Part shown: positions 15,913-24,749 of the stretch, piece by piece | Layout of the letters: each line of letters begins with the position of its first letter | Position numbering within the stretch: position 1 is the first letter of the stretch | Origin: Nitrospira sp. | GTDB lineage: Bacteria; Nitrospirota; Nitrospiria; Nitrospirales; Nitrospiraceae | DNA: 48,841 nucleotides | Assembly (NCBI GenBank): GCA_029865225.1 | Contig: JAOUHJ010000021.1 | Coordinates: forward strand, 1 to 48,841 | Reading direction: 5' to 3' | Notes under the pieces: generated by a model | The model's database searches: none | Seen by the model: only the letters and a program-made list of their open reading frames with translations | What the model was told of the DNA's origin: nothing | Program-made: the position numbers and the translations under genes

Positions 15913-17001
15913 CTACCAGTCTTCCCAGCCTTCAGCGCGGTAGGCCGAAAAGGTCTCCGACCTCAAGCGATCAATCCCGAATAATTGCTCGGCTTTGGCC
16001 CGACCGGCATCACCCATCTTGCGACACAACTCTCCGTTTTTAAGGAGGGTTGCGATGCGGTCGGCAAGTGCGGATTCATCCTCTTTAGGCACAACGAACC
16101 CCGTCTTGCCGTCATCAATCAAATAGCGGACGTCACCTGCATTAGTGGCGACAACAGCACGGCCGCAGGCCATCGCCTCCATGATGACATTTGGACAGCC
16201 CTCATTTTCCGCGGTATGCACCAGGAATGCTGCGTTCGCAAGTAGGTCTGGAATATCGTTTCGAGCCCCCAAAAACCGGAACTGGCGTTCTACATCAAGA
16301 TCCCTTGCGATCGTCTTCAGTTCTTCTCGCAATGGTCCTGAGCCAGCATGGTGTACATCAAGCTCTACGCCCTTCCGGGCAAGATAGGCAACGGCTCGAA
16401 GAAGGCGGTCCCAACGTTTTCGCTTGTTCATACTTCCAACGGCCAGAATATATCCCCGTTCGGAATGCGGACGAGTAGAAAAGCGATCGAGATCGATTCC
16501 GTTTGTGACAACATAGATACGGCGAGGCTTAAAGATCGTGGTGGAGTGCTTGGCCTCCTGCTCCGCATTGAAGCTGTTGTAAACTTGGCCAGGCGGCCAT
16601 CGTCCACAGAGTCGCCCAAGCACCTTCCCTGCAGCCTGGCGATCTAGGACGAAGTCGTTTCGTACCGATCCGATTGGTATGGCTCCCATTCCTTTAGCTG
16701 CCAACCAGGCAGCGATGTTAGTATAAAACGTGTATGAATGAATCACCTCCGGTCGGATCGCCGATACCAGGCTACACAGCGCTCTTACCTTGGTTGACCG
16801 TGTCGGATTGTCTCCCAGACGTACGACCGGAACATCCAGCGCATGAAGCTCTTGAGCATAGTGATCATCAAGAGAATTGGACCATATAGCTACGACAGGC
16901 TTATACCGCCTTCGGTCGATTGATCTTATGAGGTAGAAAAGCTGTCGTTCTAATCCACCTAGGCCTAATTGACCTACCAGGTAAAAGAGGCGGCATTTCA
17001 T
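15913..17001 (-). CDS. GT4-family glycosyltransferase
   Basis: The 362-residue protein starts KCRLFYLVGQLGLGGLERQLFYL, a typical GT4 glycine-rich first loop. It has VIHSYTFYTNIAAWL, VVTNGIDLDRF, ILAVGSMNKRKRWDRLL and AENEGCPNVIMEAMACGRAVVATNAGD. It adds a sugar during assembly of the polysaccharide unit in the cytoplasm. No clear ribosome site precedes the ATG at 17001. It lies directly beside an IS1595 relic, so the natural leader of this operon segment has probably been replaced by insertion-sequence DNA. What now drives transcription here is unclear. Confidence 0.9.
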   Translation of the reverse strand: MKCRLFYLVGQLGLGGLERQLFYLIRSIDRRRYKPVVAIWSNSLDDHYAQELHALDVPVVRLGDNPTRSTKVRALCSLVSAIRPEVIHSYTFYTNIAAWLAAKGMGAIPIGSVRNDFVLDRQAAGKVLGRLCGRWPPGQVYNSFNAEQEAKHSTTIFKPRRIYVVTNGIDLDRFSTRPHSERGYILAVGSMNKRKRWDRLLRAVAYLARKGVELDVHHAGSGPLREELKTIARDLDVERQFRFLGARNDIPDLLANAAFLVHTAENEGCPNVIMEAMACGRAVVATNAGDVRYLIDDGKTGFVVPKEDESALADRIATLLKNGELCRKMGDAGRAKAEQLFGIDRLRSETFSAYRAEGWEDW

Positions 17002-17069
17002 CTATACACACTTATACACAACCCCAGAATGAACGGAAACTTGCCACAAGTCCACGATGGTCGAGCCAG

Positions 17070-17373
17070 AAACCGTAGTTCAAAGATCAAGGTAACTAGG
17101 GCGAACCGTAACCGAAGAAGCACCGCAGGAAGAGCTTGAAGATGTTTTCCTTGCAGTGGTTGACCCGATACTAAATTCCCTTCCGGTCCATTGGGAAGTG
17201 CTATTGGGACACACCTCGGTAATTGTACAAATATGTGTGCGAACGACCAGAAGCCTTCGATCCCGTTGATGTGGTTGTTAGTCCGAGCATCGACCAGACT
17301 CTTGCTGTGATTGACGGCGTCATGTTTGCCATAGAGCAGAAACGATTGATAGTTGTCTAGGTGTTTAGTCCCA
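17070..17373 (-). pseudogene. IS1595-family transposase relic (C-terminal part)
   Basis: The minus strand reads YGKHDAVNHSKSLVDARTNN and HINGIEGFWSFA, the ISXO2/IS1595 signature (NHSKxFVD ... HINGIEGFWxYAK). After GFWSFA the frame shifts, and the family's ending continues in another frame as YRGVSQ then YRVNHCKENIFKLFLRCFFG. The N-terminal half is missing because an IS630 element abuts it at 17376. It is a non-functional remnant. Confidence 0.75.
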
Positions 17374-17375
17374 CA

Positions 17376-18451
17376 GTGTGGTGTCCCGGAAATAACATGG
17401 CAAAGCCGTTTGAGTTTGCAGAAGATGCGCTCCATGGTGGCTGTCCAGACAAAGGGACGCCGATAGGCGCTATAGTGCTCTACAAAGGTGTCAATGCGAC
17501 GAATCAGCTCGCGCGCCGTTCGGAAAGAACCGCGACGGATGGCTTCCTGAGCAATGAGACCGAACCGGCGCTCGACTTGGTTTAACCACGAGGCATAGGT
17601 CGGCGTGTAATACAGCTGATAGCGCGGATGCGTCCCCAGCCAGGCCCGGACCTTCGGATGCTTATGGGTGGCATAGTTGTCCAAAATCAGATGCACTCCA
17701 AGGCCGCCGGCACGCTCCGATAGACCTGACGAAGGAAGGCTAGAAATTCTCTGATGGGGATGCCGTGCCTGGCACCGCATCAGAACCTCGCAGTTCGCGA
17801 CATTGAGGGCCGCAAAGAGAGTGGTGGTCCCATGCCGACGATAATCATGCGTGACTCCTTCGACATACCCCAAGCCCATCGGCAACACCGGCTGGGTGCG
17901 CTCCAGCGCCTGAATCTGGCTCTTCTCATCCATGCACAGCACCAAAGCGTTCTCTGGCGGATTCAATTATAGCCCCACGACATCTCACACCTTCTCCACG
18001 AAGAAGTAGACAATTGAAAGGACCGCTGCCGGTGCGGCTGGACGCCGCACAGGTCCAGGTAGCGCTGCACCTCGCTTTTGGGAATGCCCACCTCTTGAGC
18101 GACGAGCCGCACACTCCAGCGCGCTGCCCGCCGTGGGCGGGTGCACAGGGTCTTCGCCAGCAGGCTCGCCATGCGCTCATCGTCATGCCCGCGTGGTCGG
18201 CCCGGCCGTGCTTCTCCATACGGTCAGGCGACACCCTGAGTCATGTAGCGGTCCCACCACAAGCCGATGGTCTGCAGGTTGAGGCGCAACTGCTGCGCAA
18301 TGGCGGTGTTCGAGTCGCCTGCGGCCAAGATAGTCTGCGCACGCCGAACCACACCGTGTGGGAGCGAACCAGAGTGGGCCAGCTCCTCCAATTGCACGCG
18401 CGCCTCAGGGGTCAAGGCAATCTCCACTCGTTTCTGTCGTCCAGTTGGCAT
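17376..18451 (-). pseudogene. IS630-family transposase, frameshifted
   Basis: A normal N-terminus begins at the ATG at 18451 behind AAGGAGG (MPTGRQKRVEIALTPEARVQ) and runs to a stop near 18224. The HTH continuation (MASLLAKTLCTRPRRAARWS, QEVGIPKSEVQRYLDLCGV) is in a second frame to about 17963. The catalytic part (LVLCMDEKSQIQALERTQP, HLILDNYATHKHPKVR, YTPTYASWLNQVERRFG) is in a third, with a short out-of-frame patch near 17720-17760. The D-D-E residues are still there, but the protein cannot be made in one piece. The original stop, which would use the duplicated TA, has been lost, so the last frame runs on into the IS1595 relic. Confidence 0.88.
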
Positions 18452-18527
18452 CGGGGCGCCTCCTTGATGAGAAGTATGCCCCAACCGAGAAGCAAACATT
18501 ATGCAAGTCATGAATGGGACGCCACAC
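17376..18527 (-). mobile_element. IS630-family insertion sequence (defective)
   Basis: Terminal repeats are visible: GTGTGGTGTCCC at 17376 (plus) against GTGTGGCGTCCC read inward from 18527 (minus), one mismatch in 12. IS630 elements duplicate TA. The right side is followed by TA (18528-18529); the left side is preceded by CA, probably a mutated TA. The transposase inside is broken in several places. The right boundary lies exactly in the last codon of a methyltransferase gene; the left flank is an IS1595 relic. The two flanks do not belong to one former gene, so deletion or a second event has happened. Confidence 0.8.
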
Positions 18528-19171
18528 TAGCTTCTCTTATGTCCTAACATGAGAACGACTGGAGGAAATGAATGCTTTCTGACAGTTACTCCGTCGAAGA
18601 TGGCGGAAACCACTCGTATCTCTTCCGATGTGAAATAACGCGCTTTCGTATAGTCCCATTCCCTGTGTCGGAATGTGCGTAGGAGATGCACAAACCATGG
18701 TCCCTTCGCATTCTCCAAAAACACAATCTTCCCGCCAGGTTTTAGCTTCGCATTGACCTCTTCAAGAAAATGACCCAAGCCTGGAACTAGGACCAACACG
18801 CTTTTTGAGAACACCACATCGAACGAGTTGTCCTTAAGAATAGACAAATCCTTCCCACCCTGAACAAATGCAGTCCTCTCGGTAACATTCCATTTTTTTG
18901 CCTCCCTTTGCGCTACAGACAGAGACGCCTTATTTAGATCTAATCCTATGACTTTGCCGCCTAGAAGAGCAAACAGGCATGCCATTCTTCCATAACGCGA
19001 GCCAATTTCAAGCACGTGCTGACCCTTTAAGTTCGTCCCTAGAAAATTCTCGAGAGCGTGAGACATGAGGTGCTGCCAGGCCTCTGTGCCCCATTCCATG
19101 AAATAATCGAGGTGCTCAAGAGGATGTCTTGCAATCTCCTGTACTGAGTCTGTCCACACCGGTTTTTCCAT
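18527..19171 (-). CDS. Class I SAM-dependent methyltransferase (3' end set by IS630 insertion)
   Basis: The 214-residue protein has motif I VLEIGSRYGRMACLFALLGG (about residues 53-72), the ribose-binding acidic residue in VIGLDLNKAS, FDVVFSKSVLVLVPGLGHFLEE, and KLKPGGKIVFLENA. The stop codon TAG is made from the TA target dinucleotide plus the first G of the IS630 element, so the natural C-terminus has been cut. The last residues (FPPVVLMLGHKRS) look close to a natural end, so probably only a few residues are missing. The substrate is likely a sugar in the polysaccharide. It follows the Wzy/WaaL-like gene after a 300-bp gap. Confidence 0.87.
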   Translation of the reverse strand: MEKPVWTDSVQEIARHPLEHLDYFMEWGTEAWQHLMSHALENFLGTNLKGQHVLEIGSRYGRMACLFALLGGKVIGLDLNKASLSVAQREAKKWNVTERTAFVQGGKDLSILKDNSFDVVFSKSVLVLVPGLGHFLEEVNAKLKPGGKIVFLENAKGPWFVHLLRTFRHREWDYTKARYFTSEEIRVVSAIFDGVTVRKHSFPPVVLMLGHKRS

Positions 19172-19471
19172 GCGATACTCATTCCCAATGCATGTTGAGG
19201 CATTCTTGATGAAATGGAATTGCTTGATTGATGACGGCTACTCCATCAGGCCAGTTTAAATACACTACCTTAACAGTCGTACGAACAGAACTTTCTGCCC
19301 GATACATCATCCCCAAGGCTTAACTGACTATCAGATAAAATAGGTGGCATTCCGGCTGCCTGAGCCGACTTGCTGCCATTAGAGGTAAAGCCCAGCTTAA
19401 TACAGCTCCCCACATCGCCACGCTCATCAACCTCTGTTACCTAAAGAGGACTGACCTGTGTCCTGTATACA
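19172..19471. other. 300-bp gap between Wzy-like gene and methyltransferase gene
   Basis: No gene is visible. A weak GG-N10-GC match on the minus strand (19363-19378) was considered as a sigma-54 promoter for the methyltransferase but is too poor at the -12 half to call. Confidence 0.4.
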
Positions 19472-20689
19472 CTACTCCGAGACGGTCCTCAACCTTCGAA
19501 GATCATCTGACTGGTAGGCACCGGCAACCAAACCAAATACGACGACTGTCCATGGTGACATGAATACGTTATCAAGCATCGGTATCTCGAACAACGCGTA
19601 CGCGACCAACGGGGGCAGGAGTGCAGCTTCTCCCACACGGACTCTCTGCATAATGTGAAGAGCTCCAACTACCACACGCGACAAATAACCAAGAAAGCAG
19701 ATCAAGGGAACGATTCCCGCACCAAGCGCAATATGGAGTAGCCCGTTGTGTGGATTGATAAACTTCTTCCCGCTTTCTGAGTAAATTCTGATCTCGCCCA
19801 AGCCGACACCCAACCATGGTGAATCGAGTATCCGTTCTAGGGCCCGAGAAAATAGCATTTCTCGCCCTGTCTTTTCCGCCCCTCGGGCAGTGTAGTAGCC
19901 AATCTCTGTATCAAATATGCCTGATACATAGACCAGACTAATCAGGAGGATGAACGACAAGAGAGGGACAAAGCTTCGCTTCAGTGACGAACGAAATCCG
20001 ACGACACATGCTAAAATGATCGCCAACAGCGGCGCCCGACTGACCGTGAGTGCGACAATGTAGAAGCAGCCTACTGCCATAGTCCATGCGGCAATTCTTA
20101 GGATCGGCTTCTGACATTGGAGACCCCAAAATACACAATACACGGTGCAGAAACCAAACCACATCCCCAGCGCATTCCCGTTCGAGATCCCCGTTCCAGA
20201 AGCCTTAGCCCGCGAAATCCCGCCGGCGTCTGCCAATGATATGTACGGCACACACGCTACTCCAATTGCCAAAGCGACTAATGCAAAACGCTGCAGAAAC
20301 CCCGGGCGTAGGGACAGCGGCTGGACAGTGATCAGCAGGATCAGCCATCCGACAATGAAGATACCTTCAGTCAACGCGCGCTGATTTCCCTGATGGAAAA
20401 CCATCTGTATTACAATCATGAGAATCCCAGTGCTGAGAGCCAACGCAACGGGCTTATACACTCGTAGGGCTTGGCTACCCACGCTCAGGAAGCAACTTGT
20501 TGCCACAAGCACCCATAACACGCCTCCCACTGAGGAAATGACGATCCCCCAGGCTGAACCAAGCATCGTGTAGAAGAGGCTCAGATACCATACATACTCC
20601 AACCAGGCCGAGGGATAGGATCGTGTCTCGTAGGCTCTACGCTTAACAGTACCTACTTCGACACGCTGCAAATTATTCATCGCCGCCAT
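19472..20689 (-). CDS. O-antigen polymerase/ligase (Wzy/WaaL-type) membrane protein
   Basis: The 405-residue protein is strongly hydrophobic, with about ten to eleven membrane spans. It has the family's large periplasmic loop and the conserved motif FINPHNGLLHIALGAGIVPL near residue 315, preceded by LDSPWLGVGLGEI. Such proteins polymerise lipid-linked repeat units or ligate glycan to an acceptor in the periplasm. I take the ATG at 20689, which has GGAG 7 nt upstream; a GTG one codon earlier is an alternative. Its presence beside an ABC exporter is notable, because Wzy polymerases normally work with a Wzx flippase, which I do not see in the window. A ligase role is therefore possible. Confidence 0.87.
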   Translation of the reverse strand: MAAMNNLQRVEVGTVKRRAYETRSYPSAWLEYVWYLSLFYTMLGSAWGIVISSVGGVLWVLVATSCFLSVGSQALRVYKPVALALSTGILMIVIQMVFHQGNQRALTEGIFIVGWLILLITVQPLSLRPGFLQRFALVALAIGVACVPYISLADAGGISRAKASGTGISNGNALGMWFGFCTVYCVFWGLQCQKPILRIAAWTMAVGCFYIVALTVSRAPLLAIILACVVGFRSSLKRSFVPLLSFILLISLVYVSGIFDTEIGYYTARGAEKTGREMLFSRALERILDSPWLGVGLGEIRIYSESGKKFINPHNGLLHIALGAGIVPLICFLGYLSRVVVGALHIMQRVRVGEAALLPPLVAYALFEIPMLDNVFMSPWTVVVFGLVAGAYQSDDLRRLRTVSE

Positions 20690-20762
20690 CACACTGCTCC
20701 ATCAGGAAGTAGCTTGTGGAATTCGAATCACCGGGGCACTCTACTATTCTTATAGCCACCGC

Positions 20763-20786
20763 AGGTCATTGTCTCTATCATGACCT
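20763..20786. promoter_or_regulatory. Palindrome AGGTCAT-N10-ATGACCT upstream of the Wzy-like gene
   Basis: Seven-base perfect inverted arms separated by 10 bases lie about 75-95 bp upstream of the Wzy-like start, in the only sizeable gap of this gene run. It could be an operator or a weak stem. No promoter boxes could be matched to it. Confidence 0.3.
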
Positions 20787-20883
20787 CCGTCGCAGGCGCG
20801 AACTCCTAGAGACGAATCCGCTACTGACTTGAACGTACACGTACTGGAGGCATCGTTTCAGGTTGAACTTTTCTTAGGTTCCA

Positions 20884-22008
20884 TCATGTCCCCTCCTCTT
20901 GTATCAATCCGGCCGTCCTGGAATCCGATACAGATGCAACAGCGGTTTCAAATGCCTGAACTGCGGCAACTGGGCTATAGTGTTCTTCGACATGACGCCG
21001 GCCCCTCATCCCCATATCTTGACGACGCCCAGGTAACGTCATTAAGGAACGTATGGCATCGACCGTTTCGTCAACCGTGTCAGTCACCTTTCCCAGCTCA
21101 CAATTCCGAATCTTGTGATCGGGATCGATCTTTAAGCTCACCACTGGGGTGCCGGCAGCCCAGGCCTCCAAGAAGACACTGGGAAATCCCTCTCCATCCG
21201 ATGTTGAAAGAAGCAGGCTGGCATCCCCAACGACCTTGAGACTCTGCTCTGGAGCTACATGGCCACGGTACTCCACGTTTGGGAGATATCGTAACTGTGT
21301 AAGGATGTTCTCAATTTCTTTGGCATCCCACAAATACAACGTGGGCGCACCACATACGGCGAAACGAATCGTCGGCACTCGGCGAGCGATTTCAAGCAGG
21401 AGATCCGGACGCTTAATCGGCCTGATGACGGCTACCCAAGCAACGGTTCCTTTTCGCTCTGCGTGAGGTATAACAGTGTCGGGGAGAGATACAATGCCGG
21501 GAAGAAGATACGCTTTCGGCTGCCAGTGCAGAGGCAAATGCTCTCGTTGGCCGGAATGTTGAATGAAAATGATATCGGAACGCTGAAGCCCCCACACATA
21601 GAGAGGCCACCAGTTCTTTCTTCGCTTCAGCGCTATGCGTGGCTGCACGTCCCGATCGTGCATCGTGGAAAAAGCCGTTCGAACTCCCAGCCATCGCGCA
21701 ATTTCTGCACATGGTCCCCACAGTGGATCGGCACACTGCCAGAAGCACCAGTCCGGCCGTTCAATTTTCAGAAATCTGTACCAAGTCACCAGGGTTTGTA
21801 TGTCGCAGCTAATGCCGAGGAACCTCACGCCATCAATTACTCGCACCTCCCCATCTCTCAGTGCAGATGACACTCCTACCGTGACTGACCAGCCTGAATT
21901 TGCCAGGGCACGCATCAGATGCCATCCGTAACGCTCTGCCCCGCCGCACACGGAGGGATCTCCGGTCGCGTAGCCATACACGGGATTGTTCAGATATACG
22001 ATTTTCAT
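20884..22008 (-). CDS. GT4-family glycosyltransferase
   Basis: The 374-residue protein opens KIVYLNNPVYGYATGDPSVCGGAERYGWHL, the GT4 N-terminal loop. It has LLPGIVSLPDTV, AWVAVIRPIKRPDLLLEIA, and the donor-site STSDGEGFPSVFLEAWAAGTPVV. It transfers a sugar to the growing unit. Its ATG overlaps the stop of the preceding glycosyltransferase by 4 bp (ATGA), so the two are translationally coupled and probably act in sequence. Confidence 0.9.
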   Translation of the reverse strand: MKIVYLNNPVYGYATGDPSVCGGAERYGWHLMRALANSGWSVTVGVSSALRDGEVRVIDGVRFLGISCDIQTLVTWYRFLKIERPDWCFWQCADPLWGPCAEIARWLGVRTAFSTMHDRDVQPRIALKRRKNWWPLYVWGLQRSDIIFIQHSGQREHLPLHWQPKAYLLPGIVSLPDTVIPHAERKGTVAWVAVIRPIKRPDLLLEIARRVPTIRFAVCGAPTLYLWDAKEIENILTQLRYLPNVEYRGHVAPEQSLKVVGDASLLLSTSDGEGFPSVFLEAWAAGTPVVSLKIDPDHKIRNCELGKVTDTVDETVDAIRSLMTLPGRRQDMGMRGRRHVEEHYSPVAAVQAFETAVASVSDSRTAGLIQEEGT

Positions 22009-23420
22009 CGGGTAACCTCCGACCTCAAATTTATCGGCATAGCAGGCACCTCTGCCGTCGGTACCTTCTCGGCAGACGCTCCATTTACAGCAGTAATAAG
22101 GTCTGAAATCTGCCGATTGGACGAGTAGGCTTCACAGGAGGCACGATTCGGAATGAACTGCTCCAGTGTTGTGCTCGACCAAGCTTCCAGAATTTTCTTC
22201 ATCACCGTGACCACTTCTGATGGGCTATCGGCATCGGCAGTCAATGAGCTTCCGACTTGGCCAAGGATGCGGCGTGTTTCGTCACGAGGCACGATGCCGA
22301 TAATCGGCCGCCCCGCTTGCAGGTAGCCAAACAGTTTGGCCCCGGCGACGAGGTCGTGTGCCGCTCGTCCCGGCATTCTACCCAACACCAGGAGAGCATG
22401 CGCCTCTCGTTGAAGGCGACGAACTTCAGCACTTGGTACAGGAGGCCTAATTTCGAACATATCGCGAAGGTCTAGGTCCGCCACTCGCTCCGCCAGCTGC
22501 TGTAACCCTTCCCCGACAAAGAGCATTCGCAACCGAGCAGCCAGAGCAGGATCTTGGCGTTTCAGTTCAGCAAGGCCCTCAAGAAGCGTGTCATGCCTAT
22601 AGGTGCTCAACGTGCCTGCATACAGAACCGTGCAACGATTTCCTGGTGCATGAACAAAAGACTCCACTTCCCCTTCGAACCCGTTTGGGATGATATGGAT
22701 CTTCGTTCTCTCCAATGCTCCCGGGAATGCCCGTAGATATGCTTGCGCAACAGACTCAAACATGAACACCACAGCCTGCGCCTTCTTGAAGAGTCGACAC
22801 ATATTCCGATTATCAATTTCCTTGGCCCAGGCCGGACGCCTGATTTCATGTGGATAATATTCCAATCCCCACGGATCCCGGAAATCCAACACGTACGGAA
22901 TCCCGGTCGCCACTGAGGTTCGATACGCGACCAGACCGGCCGACAACGGCCCGATCGTCGCCCATATCACACTCGGACGATTACTCTGACATACCTCTAT
23001 GCTTGCCTGAACCGCCGGCCTTATCCACGGCATGGCCATATCAGGACGGTACACCCAGGTTTCTGCAATCCTGACCCACTCACGTAATCTTGAGCGCCAC
23101 GGAGAATGATGTACGGCGACGGCCCGTCGCGCTTCCTCCGTAGACAAGTTTGAAAGCTTTATCTTCGTTTGCGTTCCACGCTTACTTTGCACTGCTCGCC
23201 AGGGATCCCGCCCCTTGACTCGAACAACCTGAACATTCAGCGGAACCTGTTCTAAGAGCGCCTGATCATATCGTTCGTATCGATAGGGTTCGCAAGAGAT
23301 CACGGCCACATGCCATCCCTCCTTCACCAACCCTTTGAGGAAGCGCAGCGGTCGATAGACAGCGGCGTTTCCCTCGGGAGGGAAAAAGTAGGCGATCATC
23401 ACGACTGACTTGGGATCCAT
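22005..23420 (-). CDS. Glycosyltransferase, GT-B fold (GT4-like)
   Basis: The 471-residue product begins DPKSVVMIAYFFPPEGNAAVYRPLRF, the pattern of WbuB/Fuc4NAc-type GT4 proteins. It has VIWATIGPLSAGLVAY, YVLDFRDPWG, IIPNGFEGEVE, VLYAGTLSTYRHDTLLEGLAEL and a GAKLFGYLQAGRPIIGIV donor region. The ATG at 23420 (MDPKS) is preferred; a GTG three codons upstream lacks a ribosome site. It overlaps the following gene by 4 bp. At 471 residues it is longer than typical GT4 proteins because of an extended N-terminal domain. Confidence 0.88.
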   Translation of the reverse strand: MDPKSVVMIAYFFPPEGNAAVYRPLRFLKGLVKEGWHVAVISCEPYRYERYDQALLEQVPLNVQVVRVKGRDPWRAVQSKRGTQTKIKLSNLSTEEARRAVAVHHSPWRSRLREWVRIAETWVYRPDMAMPWIRPAVQASIEVCQSNRPSVIWATIGPLSAGLVAYRTSVATGIPYVLDFRDPWGLEYYPHEIRRPAWAKEIDNRNMCRLFKKAQAVVFMFESVAQAYLRAFPGALERTKIHIIPNGFEGEVESFVHAPGNRCTVLYAGTLSTYRHDTLLEGLAELKRQDPALAARLRMLFVGEGLQQLAERVADLDLRDMFEIRPPVPSAEVRRLQREAHALLVLGRMPGRAAHDLVAGAKLFGYLQAGRPIIGIVPRDETRRILGQVGSSLTADADSPSEVVTVMKKILEAWSSTTLEQFIPNRASCEAYSSNRQISDLITAVNGASAEKVPTAEVPAMPINLRSEVTR

Positions 23421-23485
23421 AGGTCTCACTGCTCGGGTGCAGTTGAACAGGTGTTAGGTGTGGGCACAACCCATACCGGTTGTCG

Positions 23486-24655
23486 CTATTTTCCCTTGCT
23501 CAGTCTGCACAATTCTCGATAGACCGTTGCCAGCGTTTCCGGATCTCTGGACTTACGCACATCTCGCAGTGTGAGTGCCTGACGACGATAACGTGAATTG
23601 TCGGCCGCTTGCACGACTCGTTCGACAACGGCGGTCAACTCCGAATCATCACCAAAGAGATAGCCGATATCACCATATCTCTCAAAGATGGCCTCAAGCA
23701 TTGGTATTTTCCTGGCGATCACTGGTTTTAACCAGGCGATGGCATCAAGGAGGACCCCACTGGCCGCAAGGCTATACCGCCCAGGTTCATACGGTAGCAC
23801 AATGAAATGAAGTGGTGCGACACCTCGTATAAAGTCTTCTCGACTCAGTGGCGCCGCAGCCGGTTGAGTCGCCAGAGCCTCGGTCCCAGTCACATACTTG
23901 CTCTCTTCAGGGCCTCGACCGATCACATGGAACTCGGCCCGTCGACCATACTTTGCGGTGATGGCATTGGCCGCTTTCACGAAGAGCGGATACCCTTTGC
24001 TTTTTAGCGCAGTTCCCAGAAATCCAAACCGGATCGGTTCATCAAGGTCGAGTATTTCATTCGTGCCTTCGTTGGGAGAAATTGGATGTTCGAGGGACTC
24101 TATGTTTCCTGCTAGCCAGGGAAGGCTCCCGACAACCCTGTCACGAATGGCCTCTTCGAGAACCAGGTATTGGATGCCGCTGTTTCCCAACAGATTCATC
24201 GCCGTATTCATATCTTGAAACTTGTACAGTGGATGCCTGCGCCGCTTTCCGCTGACTCCACTCAGCCCATGGAGAACCATCTGTACCATTGGACTATTCG
24301 AACGGAATAATCGGGCCACTTTCATGGCCAGCACGGTTGATGGAGATGCGGACGTCAGGATCATACGTGAAGTCGAACATTGAGACAGTTTAGCCAATAG
24401 GTATTGAATAAGCTTCAACTCCCTGAAAAATCGTTCACCGTACCTCGGCCCTGGAGGAATGGGAAGGATTTCATTCCAAAGAATTGAGCCGGCGAGCGCC
24501 TGCCCCACTTGCTTCTTCAATTGTTCAAGATGGGCTGCAGCGCCATAAAAAGCCAGATCCTCTCTCGGAAACGCAGACCTGATCGTGGCCAGGAACCCCG
24601 CATTGAACGGAACGTGCGCGCCACGGTCGAATATCATCTCACAGACGAGAATCAT
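23486..24655 (-). CDS. Glycosyltransferase-like protein (GT-B, divergent)
   Basis: The protein (389 aa from the ATG at 24655; a GTG at 24670 is also possible) has a weak GT-B signature: RMILTSASPSTVLAMKVA, MVLHGLSGVSGKRRRHPL, IRFGFLGTALKSKGYPLFVKA, EFHVIGRGPEESKY, and FIVLPYEPGRYSLAASGVLLDAIAWLKPVIA. The last resembles the donor-binding region without the usual EG motif. It sits among other glycosyltransferases in the same direction, so a role in sugar transfer is likely, but the donor and acceptor are unknown. Confidence 0.78.
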   Translation of the reverse strand: MILVCEMIFDRGAHVPFNAGFLATIRSAFPREDLAFYGAAAHLEQLKKQVGQALAGSILWNEILPIPPGPRYGERFFRELKLIQYLLAKLSQCSTSRMILTSASPSTVLAMKVARLFRSNSPMVQMVLHGLSGVSGKRRRHPLYKFQDMNTAMNLLGNSGIQYLVLEEAIRDRVVGSLPWLAGNIESLEHPISPNEGTNEILDLDEPIRFGFLGTALKSKGYPLFVKAANAITAKYGRRAEFHVIGRGPEESKYVTGTEALATQPAAAPLSREDFIRGVAPLHFIVLPYEPGRYSLAASGVLLDAIAWLKPVIARKIPMLEAIFERYGDIGYLFGDDSELTAVVERVVQAADNSRYRRQALTLRDVRKSRDPETLATVYRELCRLSKGK

Positions 24656-24749
24656 TTGAAGCGCTGCCACCCTGAAAGAGGTCTTTGATTCACCAGGGGA
24701 CGTCTATGCTTGCAAGACTGAAGAAGGTTCTTTCGAATGCCTCAAACTG

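Noticed and set aside
19363-19378. A possible sigma-54 promoter on the minus strand (TGGCAGCAAGTCGGCT)
   Set aside because: The -24 half is good but the -12 half has CGGC in place of TTGC, and the distance to the methyltransferase start is about 180 bp.
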